64,000 nucleotides of DNA from Thiomicrorhabdus lithotrophica (GTDB lineage Bacteria > Pseudomonadota > Gammaproteobacteria > Thiomicrospirales > Thiomicrospiraceae): contig NZ_CP102381.1 of assembly GCF_029201445.1 (NCBI RefSeq), positions 1,488,001-1,552,000 of the forward strand, written 5' to 3'. Every line of letters begins with the position of its first letter. Within the stretch, counting starts at the first letter, position 1. Below, piece after piece: positions 30,129 to 40,700 of this stretch. Below the pieces are notes generated by a model. The model saw only the letters and a program-made list of their open reading frames with translations, was not told the origin of the DNA and did not search any database. A program made the position numbers and the translations under genes.

Positions 30129-30716
30129 TTAGTGCAAAGTGTCGGTTTCTGGCGCAGCATCCATAATCGGTGCCGCTTGAGTAGGATTAAGCTCTTCGTT
30201 GATAGTTAAGATACCCACTCGAACAAACTCCACTAACTCCATGAAGTCTGATTCTTCAACATCCGTTAAGCTTTCAGAGTCACTCAAGTCAGCAATATCA
30301 ATACGAGCAATTTGCCCCAAGTCTTCAACTAACTCATGTACTTCTTGTGGTATTTTTCTATCGCCATCATTCAGAGCACCAACTAGACCTAAACCGTAAA
30401 GAATCCCTTCACATAACTGTCCAAGCATAGCCGCTCTGAATACCAACCCTTCGTTGTCATCAGGAATACACAAATTCAGCTCAAAACCAGAACCATTAAG
30501 ACCTTTGTTTGTCTCTTGGAAAACTTCATCCAATACTTTTAAAAAAGACTCTTTTACCGACTTAATCTGCGCTTCTTCGATGAGCTTTTTAATCCACACA
30601 GCTTCTTGTATATCGTTATCTCCACAAAGAAGACCAATTAGCATGCCCTGAATAAACGCAGGTGACTCGAGTTCAGGAAAAGGCGCTATTACCTCATTGA
30701 CTTGTTCAAAATCCAT
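30129..30716 (-). CDS. ygfB: UPF0149 family protein YgfB
   Basis: The 195-residue acidic protein belongs to the UPF0149/YgfB family, whose members are all-helical and usually sit first in the pepP-ubiH operon, as here. Recognisable parts are the N-terminal SPAFIQGMLIGLLCG and the central LGQLCEGILYGLGL. In Pseudomonas a homologue has been linked to control of a transcription factor, but that cannot be transferred without evidence. The gene is divergent from zapA, and their promoters must share the 127 bases between them. Confidence 0.88.
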   Translation of the reverse strand: MDFEQVNEVIAPFPELESPAFIQGMLIGLLCGDNDIQEAVWIKKLIEEAQIKSVKESFLKVLDEVFQETNKGLNGSGFELNLCIPDDNEGLVFRAAMLGQLCEGILYGLGLVGALNDGDRKIPQEVHELVEDLGQIARIDIADLSDSESLTDVEESDFMELVEFVRVGILTINEELNPTQAAPIMDAAPETDTLH

Positions 30717-30843
30717 TACAACTATCTCTTGTTAAACGTGTATGATTGGGGAATAATATCACAATTAAAAGGGATAACGCCGAATCAAAACTGGCTCTTT
30801 ATCCTAAAAAGAACTCTACAAACAGAAGACTAGGAGTGTCACA

Positions 30844-31125
30844 GTGTTAACGCTAACTTTAATGAATCATACTTTTGAAATTCCTTGTGAAGCCCACGAG
30901 CGTGAAAAATTAATTGAAGCGGCTACTCTTCTAGAAGATAAGCTTGATCAACTACCTGCCTTAAAAGGTGAAAGTAAAGTACTAATGGTTGCGCTAAACC
31001 TCTGCTTCGACTATCTTCAACTGAAAGATGACACAACTCAGTACAGTCTACGTTTAGAAGACCAACTAGATACAGTAATCAATCAAGTTGCCACTGACCC
31101 GAACGCTGAAAGCACCTCTAATTAA
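30844..31125 (+). CDS. zapA: Cell division protein ZapA
   Basis: ZapA crosslinks FtsZ protofilaments at the division ring. The 93-residue product fits the family: an N-terminal beta part (LTLMNHTFEIPCEAHEREKL) and a long coiled-coil helix (from about residue 45 to 85). The start is a GTG with AGGAG nine bases upstream. Its place between divergent ygfB and downstream 6S RNA plus fau is the standard gammaproteobacterial arrangement and strongly supports the call. Confidence 0.92.
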   Translation: MLTLTLMNHTFEIPCEAHEREKLIEAATLLEDKLDQLPALKGESKVLMVALNLCFDYLQLKDDTTQYSLRLEDQLDTVINQVATDPNAESTSN

Positions 31126-31259
31126 ATTTCTACTTAATTAAACCACGTTATTGCCAAATTTTATTCAATTACCATATTTACATTTATTAACTCTTAAGAA
31201 ACCATTAAAAAAACCAAACACCTCAAGCATTCTCTTCTTAGCTTTTGTTATAATGATTC

Positions 31260-31440
31260 CACGGCACACGGTTACCAGACATAAACCCCGTTCCGATAAT
31301 TACAATATTGGGGTCAGATGCTTGAAATGGTGCGCATCTCGTTAGCTTTGCTAACCCGAGAAGCCTAAATTTCTTGAGGAGACTGCCACCTGGACTCTCT
31401 CGGTCTAGGGCTTTTAGTTTGGTGGCCTGTGCTTCTTTCT
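31260..31440 (+). ncRNA. ssrS: 6S RNA
   Basis: 6S RNA mimics an open promoter and sequesters sigma-70 RNA polymerase in stationary phase. The position between zapA and fau is diagnostic. A perfect TATAAT (31249-31254) puts the start near 31260. The 5' end (GGCACACGGTTACCA) pairs with the 3' end (TGGTGGCCTGTGC near 31420-31432) as the closing stem. CCGAGAAGCCTAA near 31355 closely matches a conserved block of the Escherichia coli RNA. About 180 nt is the right size. Exact ends are estimates. Confidence 0.93.
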
Positions 31441-31462
31441 TTTCGCGAGATAGTAACAACTT

Positions 31463-32062
31463 ATGACGCCTGCAGAAATTCGCAAACAACTTCGCATTAC
31501 TCGTAATACACTCACTCCATCTCAGCAATCCCAACATGCTCAACAAGCATTACAAAATTTCAAACAACTGCTTAAAACTCAAATTGATTTTAGTCGTCCT
31601 CAGAAGATTGCACTATTCTTAACTCAAGATGGTGAACTTGATACCCATGAAACCATTGAGTATCTTTGGAATGAAACCGAACATCAAATCTATCTACCCG
31701 TTTTAGAAACAAAAGACGAATGGCATATGGCATTTGTGCAATACACACCTCAGAGCGTCATGCTGGAAAACCAATTTGGCATAAAAGAACCTTACGCCCC
31801 GACTAAAGAACATTTAAGTGGTGATCAACTTGATTGGGTATTTATGCCATTAGTTGCTTATGACAAAAATGGAAACCGTTTAGGAATGGGTGGTGGCTAT
31901 TATGATAGGACTTTTGCTTTTAAACTGAATTCAGAATCACACACAACCAAACTTATTGGCTGGGCACACAGTTGCCAGCAAACTGAATCATTACTCCCTT
32001 CTGAGCCCTGGGATGTACCACTTGATGGTATTCTCACTGAAACTGGCTACTCCACTTTTTAA
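31463..32062 (+). CDS. fau: 5-formyltetrahydrofolate cyclo-ligase
   Basis: This enzyme converts 5-formyltetrahydrofolate to 5,10-methenyltetrahydrofolate with ATP. The 199-residue length is normal. Family motifs are the N-terminal IRKQLRITRNTL, the substrate region DWVFMPLVAYDKNGNRLGMGGGYYDRTF and the C-terminal PWDVPLDGILTETG. It is directly downstream of 6S RNA, and in other gammaproteobacteria the two are processed from one transcript (ygfA in Escherichia coli). A strong terminator follows. Confidence 0.94.
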   Translation: MTPAEIRKQLRITRNTLTPSQQSQHAQQALQNFKQLLKTQIDFSRPQKIALFLTQDGELDTHETIEYLWNETEHQIYLPVLETKDEWHMAFVQYTPQSVMLENQFGIKEPYAPTKEHLSGDQLDWVFMPLVAYDKNGNRLGMGGGYYDRTFAFKLNSESHTTKLIGWAHSCQQTESLLPSEPWDVPLDGILTETGYSTF

Positions 32063-32107
32063 CTGAAAAACCTATTTTTAAGACCATTTTTCAGTATAGA
32101 TTTGACA

Positions 32108-32138
32108 TAAAAAAAGGTGCTATTAGCACCTTTTTTTA
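32108..32138. terminator. Bidirectional terminator between fau and the amidase gene
   Basis: AAAAAGGTGC (32111-32120) pairs with GCACCTTTTT (32126-32135) around a 5-base loop, with A and T runs on the two sides, between convergent genes. Confidence 0.93.
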
Positions 32139-32161
32139 CTCTAAATAGAACTACACTGAAT

Positions 32162-33787
32162 TTAGACTCCTGCCATTAACTTCTCAGAAACCGGTATTTT
32201 CAATTTCTTGCCAACATACAGTGAATTAGCATTTTTAATTCGGTTTAGCTTCTTTAACTCAGAAGTGGTAACTTCATAACTTGCCGCTATTTGTGAAAGA
32301 GTATCACCTCTTTGAACCTTATATTGAACATAAAGCGTTTCACCCCAACGTTGCTTTTTAGTATTCTGATTAACGTATTTCGCTAAACCATCAACAATCG
32401 CACTCGCCATCTTAGTTTGAAACTTCTTACTCATTAATTTACGCGCTTCATGTGGATTAGAGATAAAAGCAGTTTCAATTAATAATGAAGGCATATCAAT
32501 TGATTTCAACACAGCAAACCCTGCTGACTGAACCGAATGTTTATGCATTTTTACTTTTTTCTGCATCTCACCTAATACGGTCTTCGCTAATCTGCGACTC
32601 TCTTTTACCGTTGCCTCTCTCGACAAATCACTTAATGCAAAAGCAACATCATCATCTAGACCTTTTAAACTCAATTCATCTAAAGATGAGTTTTCACTCT
32701 TAGCCAATAATTTAGCCATTGTACTACTCGCACCACGCTCAGATAAGATATAAACCGATCCACCTCTGACAGAATGATCGTGAAATGCATCCGCATGGAT
32801 TGAAATAAACAGATCTGCATTTTTCTCTTTAGCAATTTTCACACGTTTAGAAAGTGGAATAAAAACATCTTTTGTTCGTGTTAAAACAGCGTGCATACCT
32901 GGTTGGCGATCAATAACTTCTTTCAATGCTTTGGCCATATTTAAAGTCGCTACCTTCTCATAAACATTATTGTGACCGACGGCGCCTGTATCTTTTCCAC
33001 CATGACCAGCATCAATGGCTACGACAAAATCATGCTGTAATGAAAAAACCGAACTTTGTTTATTTAATAAAGTTTGAGTCTCCTTATCCGCTTTTGACAC
33101 CTTTGTTTTTGAGGTTTTATTAAAGTCAACAAGCGGGGTTACAGTGCTTGTTGCTTTAACTAAAGAATGATTGTCTAGCACTTTTTGAGCTTTATTTAAT
33201 TTGGTGACATTATCAACAGGTTGTTTTTTTGTTGCTTTTATCGCTATTTGCTTTTGAGGTTTAGTCTTAGTTGCAACTTGCTTAATCTTATTAACTTCTT
33301 TAACTATTGATGATTTCGCTACACCAGTAGACTTGTTTTTTAACGTTTCAGTAATCTTGTTTGCTGTTTTATTAATTGTTCTATCAGTTAAGTCTAAAAC
33401 TAAACGTTCTTTACCTTGAGAATTCTTTGACAGAAGAAACGCTTTGTAATTCGATGTTTTATGCAAATCTAAAACAACTCGAACGCGTTTATTATTATTT
33501 GAAACACGTATTTTAAATAGGCGAGAATCCGTTATGTGTTTGTTTTTAAATGAAAGGTAGTTGGCCGTGTTATAAAAATCTACAACCAATCTAGAAGGAT
33601 TACTAAGTTCAGAAACTTTGTAGGTTTGTGTTTTCTTTAAATCAAATACAACACGTGTTTTATCCTCTGTCTGCCCAATTCGCATACTGGATAGTTGACC
33701 ATCAGCGATAACATTCTGCATCCAAAACAGTAACATGACACCAAGGGTCAAAGAAATGGTTTTTTTAATCAAATCTAGCGATTTCAT
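32162..33787 (-). CDS. N-acetylmuramoyl-L-alanine amidase (AmiB/AmiC type, AMIN plus LysM)
   Basis: This periplasmic amidase cuts peptide stems from peptidoglycan during daughter-cell separation. The 541-residue protein has a signal peptide (to VIADG, about 29) and an AMIN domain (about 30-135; RVVFDLKKTQTYKVSEL). A long Lys/Thr-rich linker follows (about 140-250). The Amidase_3 domain has zinc and catalytic motifs VAIDAGHGGKDTGA, LFISIHADAF and LIETAFISNPHEARKL. A C-terminal LysM domain (YKVQRGDTLSQIAASY) completes it. AMIN and LysM target such enzymes to the septum. It is downstream of tsaE, as amiB is in Escherichia coli. Confidence 0.93.
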   Translation of the reverse strand: MKSLDLIKKTISLTLGVMLLFWMQNVIADGQLSSMRIGQTEDKTRVVFDLKKTQTYKVSELSNPSRLVVDFYNTANYLSFKNKHITDSRLFKIRVSNNNKRVRVVLDLHKTSNYKAFLLSKNSQGKERLVLDLTDRTINKTANKITETLKNKSTGVAKSSIVKEVNKIKQVATKTKPQKQIAIKATKKQPVDNVTKLNKAQKVLDNHSLVKATSTVTPLVDFNKTSKTKVSKADKETQTLLNKQSSVFSLQHDFVVAIDAGHGGKDTGAVGHNNVYEKVATLNMAKALKEVIDRQPGMHAVLTRTKDVFIPLSKRVKIAKEKNADLFISIHADAFHDHSVRGGSVYILSERGASSTMAKLLAKSENSSLDELSLKGLDDDVAFALSDLSREATVKESRRLAKTVLGEMQKKVKMHKHSVQSAGFAVLKSIDMPSLLIETAFISNPHEARKLMSKKFQTKMASAIVDGLAKYVNQNTKKQRWGETLYVQYKVQRGDTLSQIAASYEVTTSELKKLNRIKNANSLYVGKKLKIPVSEKLMAGV

Positions 33788-33883
33788 CAGATTAGCCTTT
33801 TATAACTTTACTTTCGCTTAACCGTTTAACAAACATCATGCCAAATAAAAACGTCAATTTAACGTCAAAAAGTAACGATACTC

Positions 33884-34378
33884 TTATTGTGTTTTCAACA
33901 TGATTTTTTCAACCAGAGATTTACCTTTCTCAGAAATTGATTTAATTTTGACTATTCGCCCTTGTGGCGCATAAACAAACTCAAATTCAACATCTGCAGG
34001 TGGCAAAATAGGTGCACCTTTTTGTGGCCATTCAATCAAAGCCACAAAGTTTTCTTTTAATAAATCCCTTACAGCTAAATACTCTAACTCTTCTGGATCG
34101 CAAAGTCTATATAAATCAAGGTGATGTATCGTATTTGTAGAAAAATTGTAACTTTCAACGATAGTATAGGTAGGGCTTTTGACTTTTTGTCCTGGAATAT
34201 AATACTGAACAAAGGCTCTTGAAAAGAAAGATTTGCCTGCCCCTAGGTCGCCGTATAAATAGAAAATCATTCCTTTTTCAAAACCATTCATTTCATCGAC
34301 TAAACCAGCAATAAACCCTGCAAAATCAATACTTTCAGACTCATCTAGCAATTCAATTTCAGTACATAATTGAAACAT
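33884..34378 (-). CDS. tsaE: tRNA threonylcarbamoyladenosine biosynthesis ATPase TsaE
   Basis: TsaE is the small ATPase that, with TsaB and TsaD, makes t6A37 on ANN-decoding tRNAs. The 164-residue protein has the P-loop GDLGAGKSFFSRAF, the KSPTYTIVESY segment, HHLDLYRL and the IEWPQKG motif. Its C-terminal part is slightly longer than in the enteric protein. The tsaE-amidase order downstream of divergent queG mirrors the queG-nnr-tsaE-amiB region of Escherichia coli, minus nnr. Confidence 0.94.
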   Translation of the reverse strand: MFQLCTEIELLDESESIDFAGFIAGLVDEMNGFEKGMIFYLYGDLGAGKSFFSRAFVQYYIPGQKVKSPTYTIVESYNFSTNTIHHLDLYRLCDPEELEYLAVRDLLKENFVALIEWPQKGAPILPPADVEFEFVYAPQGRIVKIKSISEKGKSLVEKIMLKTQ

Positions 34379-34524
34379 TTTCCACCCTTAACTGTTTAAA
34401 ATAAACCTATCATTTTGGCGCAGTGTATTCATTCACATTATCTAAAAGTGTGATTTTAATAGCAACAAAGATCATTTCATTACAGAACAATCATGCAACA
34501 ACCGAATTTGATACACTATATCGC

Positions 34525-35775
34525 ATGAAAAACGCCTCAATTAACGATAATACTCAAAATATCACCCCCGAATCTCTCTCTTTACTTATTAAAGACTGGG
34601 GGAAAGAGTTAGGCTTTGCTGACATTGGCATATCGGATACCGATCTATCAGCCTATGAGGCGCAACATTTTAACTGGATAGGGGAAAATTTTCACGGCGA
34701 AATGGAGTATATGGCTCGTCATGGAACAAAACGCACTCGACCCAATGAATTAGAACCCGGTACTATAAGCGTTATTAGCGTTCGAATGAACTATTTTGAC
34801 AATGACGCCGAACTCGCCACCCAACAGTTACACTCACCTGAAAAAGCGTACATTTCACGTTATGCCCTTGGTAAAGATTATCACAAATTAATCCGTAAAC
34901 GCTTGCAAGCCTTGGCAAATAAAATTGCTGAAGTCACCGATGACTTTAGTTATCGCGCTTTTGCAGATAGTGCTCCAGTACTAGAACGTCCTATTGCTGA
35001 AAAGGCAGGCTTGGGATTTATTGGCAAAAATAGTCTAATCATTCACCCTCGTGCAGGCTCTTGGTTTTTTCTAGGTGAAATCTACACAAACCTAGCGCTA
35101 CCTGTTGATAAACCTTTTACCAAACAAGGCTGTGGCCCTTGTACCGCCTGCATTCAAGAGTGTCCAACTCAAGCAATTGTAGATAATGCCGTTATTGATG
35201 CTCGACGTTGCATTTCCTACTTAACCATTGAGTTTAAAGGTTCAATTCCTCTTGAGCTTCGTCCATTAATGGGGAATCGAATTTATGGTTGTGATGACTG
35301 CCAACTTGTTTGTCCTTGGAATAAATTTACTGACCCTACTCATGAAAATGCGTTTAAAAACCAAATGGATTTAGATTCTGCTACTTTAGTCGAGCTATGG
35401 AATTGGAATGAAAACCAGTTTTTAAAAAAATTAGAAGGCTCGCCTATAAGGCGGATTGGCTTTATCCAGTGGAATCGTAATCTAGCGGTTTCAATGGGTA
35501 ACGTTGAAGCTAGTCATGCGGTATTGGAGCAAATCATCAATCATTTGCAAACAAAACTTGGAAAGGTTGATGCACTTGTAGACGAGCATATAGACTGGGC
35601 AATTAATCAGCTAAAAAGCAGAATGGATTTAGCTTCACAAAACATAGAAACAGAAGTTACCAGGCCTGATAACCTTATGGAAAAAGAAAAAGAAAAAGAA
35701 ACTGAGAAAGAAGAGCACAGAGCCAAAAACGCAATAAAGCCCTTTATTGCCAAGAAATATTACTTACCTAAATAG
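34525..35775 (+). CDS. queG: Epoxyqueuosine reductase
   Basis: QueG reduces epoxyqueuosine to queuosine at the wobble base of certain tRNAs, using cobalamin and two 4Fe-4S clusters. Visible are the cobalamin-side motif DSAPVLERPIAEKAGLGFIG, the cluster cysteines in CGPCTACIQECPTQAI and CDDCQLVCPWNKF, and a HEAT-like C-terminal region. I start at ATG 34525 (416 residues); an upstream in-frame ATG adds an unconvincing leader. The last 45 residues are a charged, Lys/Glu-rich tail not typical of the family, and it contains a one-mismatch palindrome copy. It is the only B12-dependent enzyme in the window. Confidence 0.93.
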   Translation: MKNASINDNTQNITPESLSLLIKDWGKELGFADIGISDTDLSAYEAQHFNWIGENFHGEMEYMARHGTKRTRPNELEPGTISVISVRMNYFDNDAELATQQLHSPEKAYISRYALGKDYHKLIRKRLQALANKIAEVTDDFSYRAFADSAPVLERPIAEKAGLGFIGKNSLIIHPRAGSWFFLGEIYTNLALPVDKPFTKQGCGPCTACIQECPTQAIVDNAVIDARRCISYLTIEFKGSIPLELRPLMGNRIYGCDDCQLVCPWNKFTDPTHENAFKNQMDLDSATLVELWNWNENQFLKKLEGSPIRRIGFIQWNRNLAVSMGNVEASHAVLEQIINHLQTKLGKVDALVDEHIDWAINQLKSRMDLASQNIETEVTRPDNLMEKEKEKETEKEEHRAKNAIKPFIAKKYYLPK

Positions 35776-35785
35776 TCGAATAAAT

Positions 35786-35807
35786 AAACTACCAGGCCTG
35801 GTAGTTT
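35786..35807. terminator. 22-bp perfect palindrome between convergent queG and dgt
   Basis: The 12-bp palindrome is extended by AAACT/AGTTT to 22 bases of perfect symmetry. It sits 10 bases after the queG stop and 11 bases before the dgt stop. There is no long T run, so it would be a weak intrinsic terminator at best. Confidence 0.55.
35791..35802. repeat. Palindrome ACCAGGCCTGGT, exact copy 5
   Basis: Core of the 22-bp palindrome between the convergent ends of queG and dgt. Confidence 0.95.
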
Positions 35808-35818
35808 CTAAAACGCAT

Positions 35819-37183
35819 TTACAAACGATCAAATATTGAACCTTGCGTTGGCGTAAATAGCTTAGCGTAAAGCCTTGAAGCATAGGTATTTGTCATTCCT
35901 GCTATATAGTCAGCAATGACTCGTTGCTGAGCTTGTTCATTTTCGGCTTTTTTATATTTCTCATAAGAGCCTGAAGGTAACAAAGCACCTGGATTGGCTC
36001 TTAAAGACTTAAACAGCTCAAGAACAATCAACTGGCCTTTAAATTCCATTTGTTTCACTTCAGGAATAGTAATGACATTTTTAAATACAAAACTTTTCAA
36101 CAGCTCTAATACAGCAGTTTCACCTTCTTGAAGGCGCGCTTGATAACGTAATAAAGGGTGTTCAAAATCGGTATTTTCATCCATATAAATGGATTCGACC
36201 ATAATACCCACCATTTTACTCACAGCGTGTTTACGTCCTTTTGATGAATCGCTAAATAAAAGCTTCGTCATTTCATCATCCCAAAGTGCGTACTCTTTGA
36301 ACACTGGGTTTTCCATCACCTCTGTTTGCCATAAATCCCGAGCAACCATTTTCATTGCAACGGCATCTTCCAAATCATGAATACCATAGGCAATATCATC
36401 AGCCAACTCCATAATGGTTGTGTCTAATGCTTTGTACTGTGTTTGACGATGACACTCCTTACAGTCAACCAACTGCATAAAGCGTAATTTATCTGCTGGT
36501 GAAAATGGCGCTAAGACCCAATCAAACAACTCTTTCTCTTCAAGATATAAACTCTTTGGTGGAGACCAGCGATTCATCTTCAAGGTTCTAAAATCATCCA
36601 CTTGAGGTTCTTGAAGTTGAGCTAAATAGGTTGTATTAGCGGCAATAACATCATTGTAAATTGCAGGGTATTTCATCACCCCCAAGGCCGTTCTGCGGGA
36701 CAAATCTAAACCGTTATTAGGCGTATATTCTCCTAGCTTGGCTAAGATTCTCAATGTCTGCGCATTACCCTCAAATCCACCGTAATGTCGCATCATATAA
36801 TTTAAAGCTACCTCGCCACCATGACCAAATGGTGGATGTCCTAAGTCATGTGCTAAACAAATTGCCTCTATGAGATAAAATGAAGGCAACCATTCCATGT
36901 AGGCCGCATCAACACCCTGCTCATTTGTACCAACCGTAATCAACTGTTCTACCAGGCCTGACCCAATCTGCGCAACTTCCATAGAGTGCGTTAAACGGGT
37001 TCGGTAAAAATCCGACTCACTTAAACCAAAAATCTGTGTTTTAGCTTGTAAACGTCTAAATGAAGCTGAGTGAATTACTCTCGCCCTATCACGTTGATAA
37101 ACTATACGTGCAGGTCTTGAAGGTAGAGATTGCAAAAAGTCAGAATATCTTTGCGTCCACTGTTGGGTTTCGATGGAATCCAT
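35819..37183 (-). CDS. dgt: Deoxyguanosinetriphosphate triphosphohydrolase-like protein
   Basis: This HD-domain enzyme cleaves dNTPs, typically dGTP, to the nucleoside and triphosphate. The 454-residue protein shows the N-terminal RVIHSASFRRLQAKTQIFG, then the HD metal ligands in RLTHSMEV, CLAHDLGHPPFGHGGE and MELADDIAYGIHDLED. It resembles the type that cleaves several dNTPs; substrate preference is not readable here. It converges on queG and is divergent from the small lipoprotein gene. A two-mismatch palindrome copy (36951) lies in its N-terminal third. Confidence 0.92.
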   Translation of the reverse strand: MDSIETQQWTQRYSDFLQSLPSRPARIVYQRDRARVIHSASFRRLQAKTQIFGLSESDFYRTRLTHSMEVAQIGSGLVEQLITVGTNEQGVDAAYMEWLPSFYLIEAICLAHDLGHPPFGHGGEVALNYMMRHYGGFEGNAQTLRILAKLGEYTPNNGLDLSRRTALGVMKYPAIYNDVIAANTTYLAQLQEPQVDDFRTLKMNRWSPPKSLYLEEKELFDWVLAPFSPADKLRFMQLVDCKECHRQTQYKALDTTIMELADDIAYGIHDLEDAVAMKMVARDLWQTEVMENPVFKEYALWDDEMTKLLFSDSSKGRKHAVSKMVGIMVESIYMDENTDFEHPLLRYQARLQEGETAVLELLKSFVFKNVITIPEVKQMEFKGQLIVLELFKSLRANPGALLPSGSYEKYKKAENEQAQQRVIADYIAGMTNTYASRLYAKLFTPTQGSIFDRL

Positions 37184-37458
37184 AAAGGCTCTTTTAATTT
37201 AGATGAATTAGCCGTGTAAAACACACTAAAGTCGTTGCTAATTTAATTGCCTGTTATCATACTGAAAAAACGGATATTTTCCTACATTTAACAAAGTATA
37301 GTCAGTTAACAATAATCTTGTACTAGAAAGAATCAAAGATTAGACATTTTTCAATTTATGGGTATGCTTAGCCTAGAGTTATGAAACTTAGGTTTATCTG
37401 AGTGACTCAAAGAATAAATTTACACTTCACTAATATACAAATTCTAGAAAGGATTTTT

Positions 37459-37677
37459 ATGCAATTTTCTTTATCTAAAACTCATACTAAAACGTTTAAC
37501 ACTACAATGTTAGTGGCCTTTGCTATAACGAGCAGCCTATTACTGAGTGGGTGTGAAAAATCAGCCGTTGATGTTTGCATAGAAAAGCAAAGCCACCTAT
37601 GGGATAACAAAACCAATGACAAAAATGCAAATAAAGCCTACTGGGATGCCGTTGCTAAATGTCGAGAACAAAACTAA
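37459..37677 (+). CDS. Small lipoprotein, unknown function
   Basis: The 72-residue protein starts at ATG 37459 (AAGGA upstream); longer in-frame starts are less likely. It has a basic N terminus, a hydrophobic stretch (TMLVAFAITSSLLL) and a lipobox LSGC. The short mature part, about 40 residues, has two more cysteines (DVCIEKQ and AKCREQN) that could form a disulfide. I recognise no named family. It is 51 bases upstream of ydbH and could be transcribed with it. Confidence 0.75.
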   Translation: MQFSLSKTHTKTFNTTMLVAFAITSSLLLSGCEKSAVDVCIEKQSHLWDNKTNDKNANKAYWDAVAKCREQN

Positions 37678-37728
37678 ACCATGTAACCATAAGCGCTTAC
37701 ATCAGCTCAAAACCAAGCACCCAATAAT

Positions 37729-40700
37729 ATGAAATGGCTTAGACATTCAGGCTTATTTATTGCGGTTACATTACTTATCGTAACCAGCATCTACCTGTTT
37801 ATGTATTTTTGGGTGCAAAACAGCCTTAAAGAACAACAAATCACTAACCTGTCTTGGCAAATAGAATCAATTTCTACACAGAGTTCAGAAATCGCATTGA
37901 TAGAATTCACCTACCAAGATCAATTCAAGATACAAATTAAAAACCTTACCGCTACTTGGAATATCGCAAAAAACAGACAAATATTAGAATCGATTGATAT
38001 CGAAGCGCTGTCTATAAAAAATAACCCAGGCTTTATTTCACTTAAAACTCCAAACAATCACAAAGCCAGCTTGAATAATTCACTAAATTCGATAATCAAT
38101 TTAATTAAACAGAGTACTGAAGCGGAGAAGCTGAAAACAGACTCTAATCTTGTAAGCTCCCTAGCTTATATACCTCAAATAATTAGTGTAAAAGGCATCC
38201 GCTATAGCCAACCTTGTTTTCAAGATGCAAATACACAAGTAAATAAACTCGAAAATGATGCTGAATTGAGCTGTGCCGTTAATGCCAATTTTCATTGGCA
38301 AACTCAGCTTATAGAGAACCAACTCAAAAGTAGCGTAAAATTTAACCTGCAAGAGTCACGCACACCTGAAATACGGGTTAACAGTGAAATCAATCTCGAA
38401 GCCCAAGTTGCTAATTTACAACTCTCCGAGACTCAACTGAAAAGCTCTCTTAACTTAAACGCCTTATCCTCTAACGAAACTCAGTCGTTGTTTAACATTG
38501 AAATGCAAAACCGATTAACCTCATCTGAGCCGAACAACTTACGTAGCTCAGTCAAGGTCAGAACGGCTTCAGAGATTAAAAACCAACACTTTACTCAAAC
38601 GTTAGAGCAACTCAATTCTATTCATTTTTCTTGGCTGGGTTCAAGTTTACCGATTAACTTATCAAAACTCTCCAATACGGCATTAAAATCAGTTCAAAAC
38701 AACGCAATGCCCAATATACAATTAACCATAAATAGTGAATTCAACTTAGAACCTTTATACAGAGCCAATCAAACAAGTGATTTACTAAACAGATTACTTA
38801 AACAAGTCAATTTAGATGCGAAACTGTTCGCGGACATTGATCAACCTATCACAGTAAACAAGTTTGGTGATTTTTCAGGAAACCTCCAAGCTGAAACCAA
38901 ACTTAATCAAGGTTTTATAAATCATTACACCTTTAAAAGTGAAGGTACGGTTTTACCTTCACTAAATTCAGTCATCTCAACTCAAGCTGAAAAGTATGGT
39001 GTTCAACTGCCAGGCTTAAGGTTCAGCATCCAAAGCTCTGATAATGTCAATCTAGCTATTTCAAATCCTTTATCCATTCAGGCTTCACTTCCCATTAAAG
39101 CTAAGCTATCAAGCTTTATTTTGGAAAATACTCTCCCTATAAATAAGCGTCATTCGCGTACCGAATTTAATGCCAATATGTTAGCTAACATAGAGTTAAC
39201 CGAACTTAAGCTTGTTATTTCATCTGCAACGTTGGAGTTAAAAACACCGATTATTAAAATTAATAAAACAACGCTCCTAACTAATACCGCTGCCCAATTA
39301 AACTTATCCGGTTTTGCTAATGAAAATGATTGGAATTTCCATTCGAGCAAAGGTTTTATAAATACAGCTATCCAAACTAAGGATTTATCACTCAAACAAG
39401 GAAACTTAACTTGGCAAGATATACAATTGGCTAAAGCTGACTCCGTAAGAACAGAAAAAAATAACAAACTATCGATTATTAAATCTTCTGCAAAATCTCT
39501 GAATATAAAAGGCAATATCACCCATAAACTAGCTCAAGTAGAGTCAGTCAATTTAAGTTTAAGACAGGCCAAATTAGAACCTATTTATTATCAGAAACCA
39601 GAACTTGAAAACAAATTCCAGGCTTATCAATTCAGCACACGTTACCAGCTACAAACGGCCAAATTAAAACAACCTAACCTTATTCCACAGTCCTGGAAAC
39701 TTTTAGGCAAGTTAAAAGCACAGTATTCACCCAAAGCTAACAGCATTCTTGATTTAAATGCGCAAGGCAGCATTTCAAACAAAGCAGGCCTGGTAGCTTT
39801 TCATAATGCGTTTTATTCACCCAAACAAATTTATAGTGATTGGGAAATACCTCCTATTTACTTTTTAGCAGGGAACAGCCTTCAAAAAACGTTTAAAGAC
39901 TGGCCTAAATTGCTTACATTCGGTAGCGGAACGCTTCAAGCTAAAGGAACCAGCAAATACAATTTAAGCTCACTGAAAAAAGCAGAGCGCTGGCAAGATA
40001 AACTCTATACTCAAGCTGAAATTTCAAGCAATAAAGTCAGTGGAATTTTTAATGAAACGACGATTAATCAATTAACTAGTGAAATACAGATAAATCTAAA
40101 CAAAACCAACCTCACTGCCAAACTACCTGAACTTAAAATAGTTCAAATTAATCACGGTGTTATTGCGGGGCCAATCGAATTTAAGGGTGAATACCAAGCA
40201 TCGCTTAACCAGTTAACTCAAGGTAAGCTAAATTTACATACGGCTAAAACCGATTTATTCAATGGCCAGGCCTGGTTAAATGCACAGCTGTTTGATTTTA
40301 GTCAACCCTTTTTAAGCAAACTACACCTAAGCAATCTAGACCTTCACGCTTTATTAGAACAATACCCCTCAGCCGACATAAAAGGATCTGGCAAAATTAA
40401 TGGCGAACTACCCTTTAAAGTTAATTTACTTAAAAAACCTTATTTAACCTTGCCTGAAGGATTTATAAAGGCAAAAGCACCTGGTGGTCAAATAAAATAC
40501 CAACCGACTTCTGCAGGGTTAAAACAAACCCATCAAAGCATGAAGCTGATCATGAATGTTTTAGAGGACTTCCACTACTCGTTATTAAACAGCAATATAA
40601 GCTATGGCGATGACAATAAACTTCACCTAAAACTCTCATTACAAGGTAACAACCCTGCAGTTGAAAATGGTCGACAAGTCAATTTCAACATTCAATTAGA

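Noticed and set aside
39150-39521. 123-codon ORF antisense to ydbH
   Set aside because: A shadow of the real gene: hydrophobic low-complexity composition with no ribosome site.
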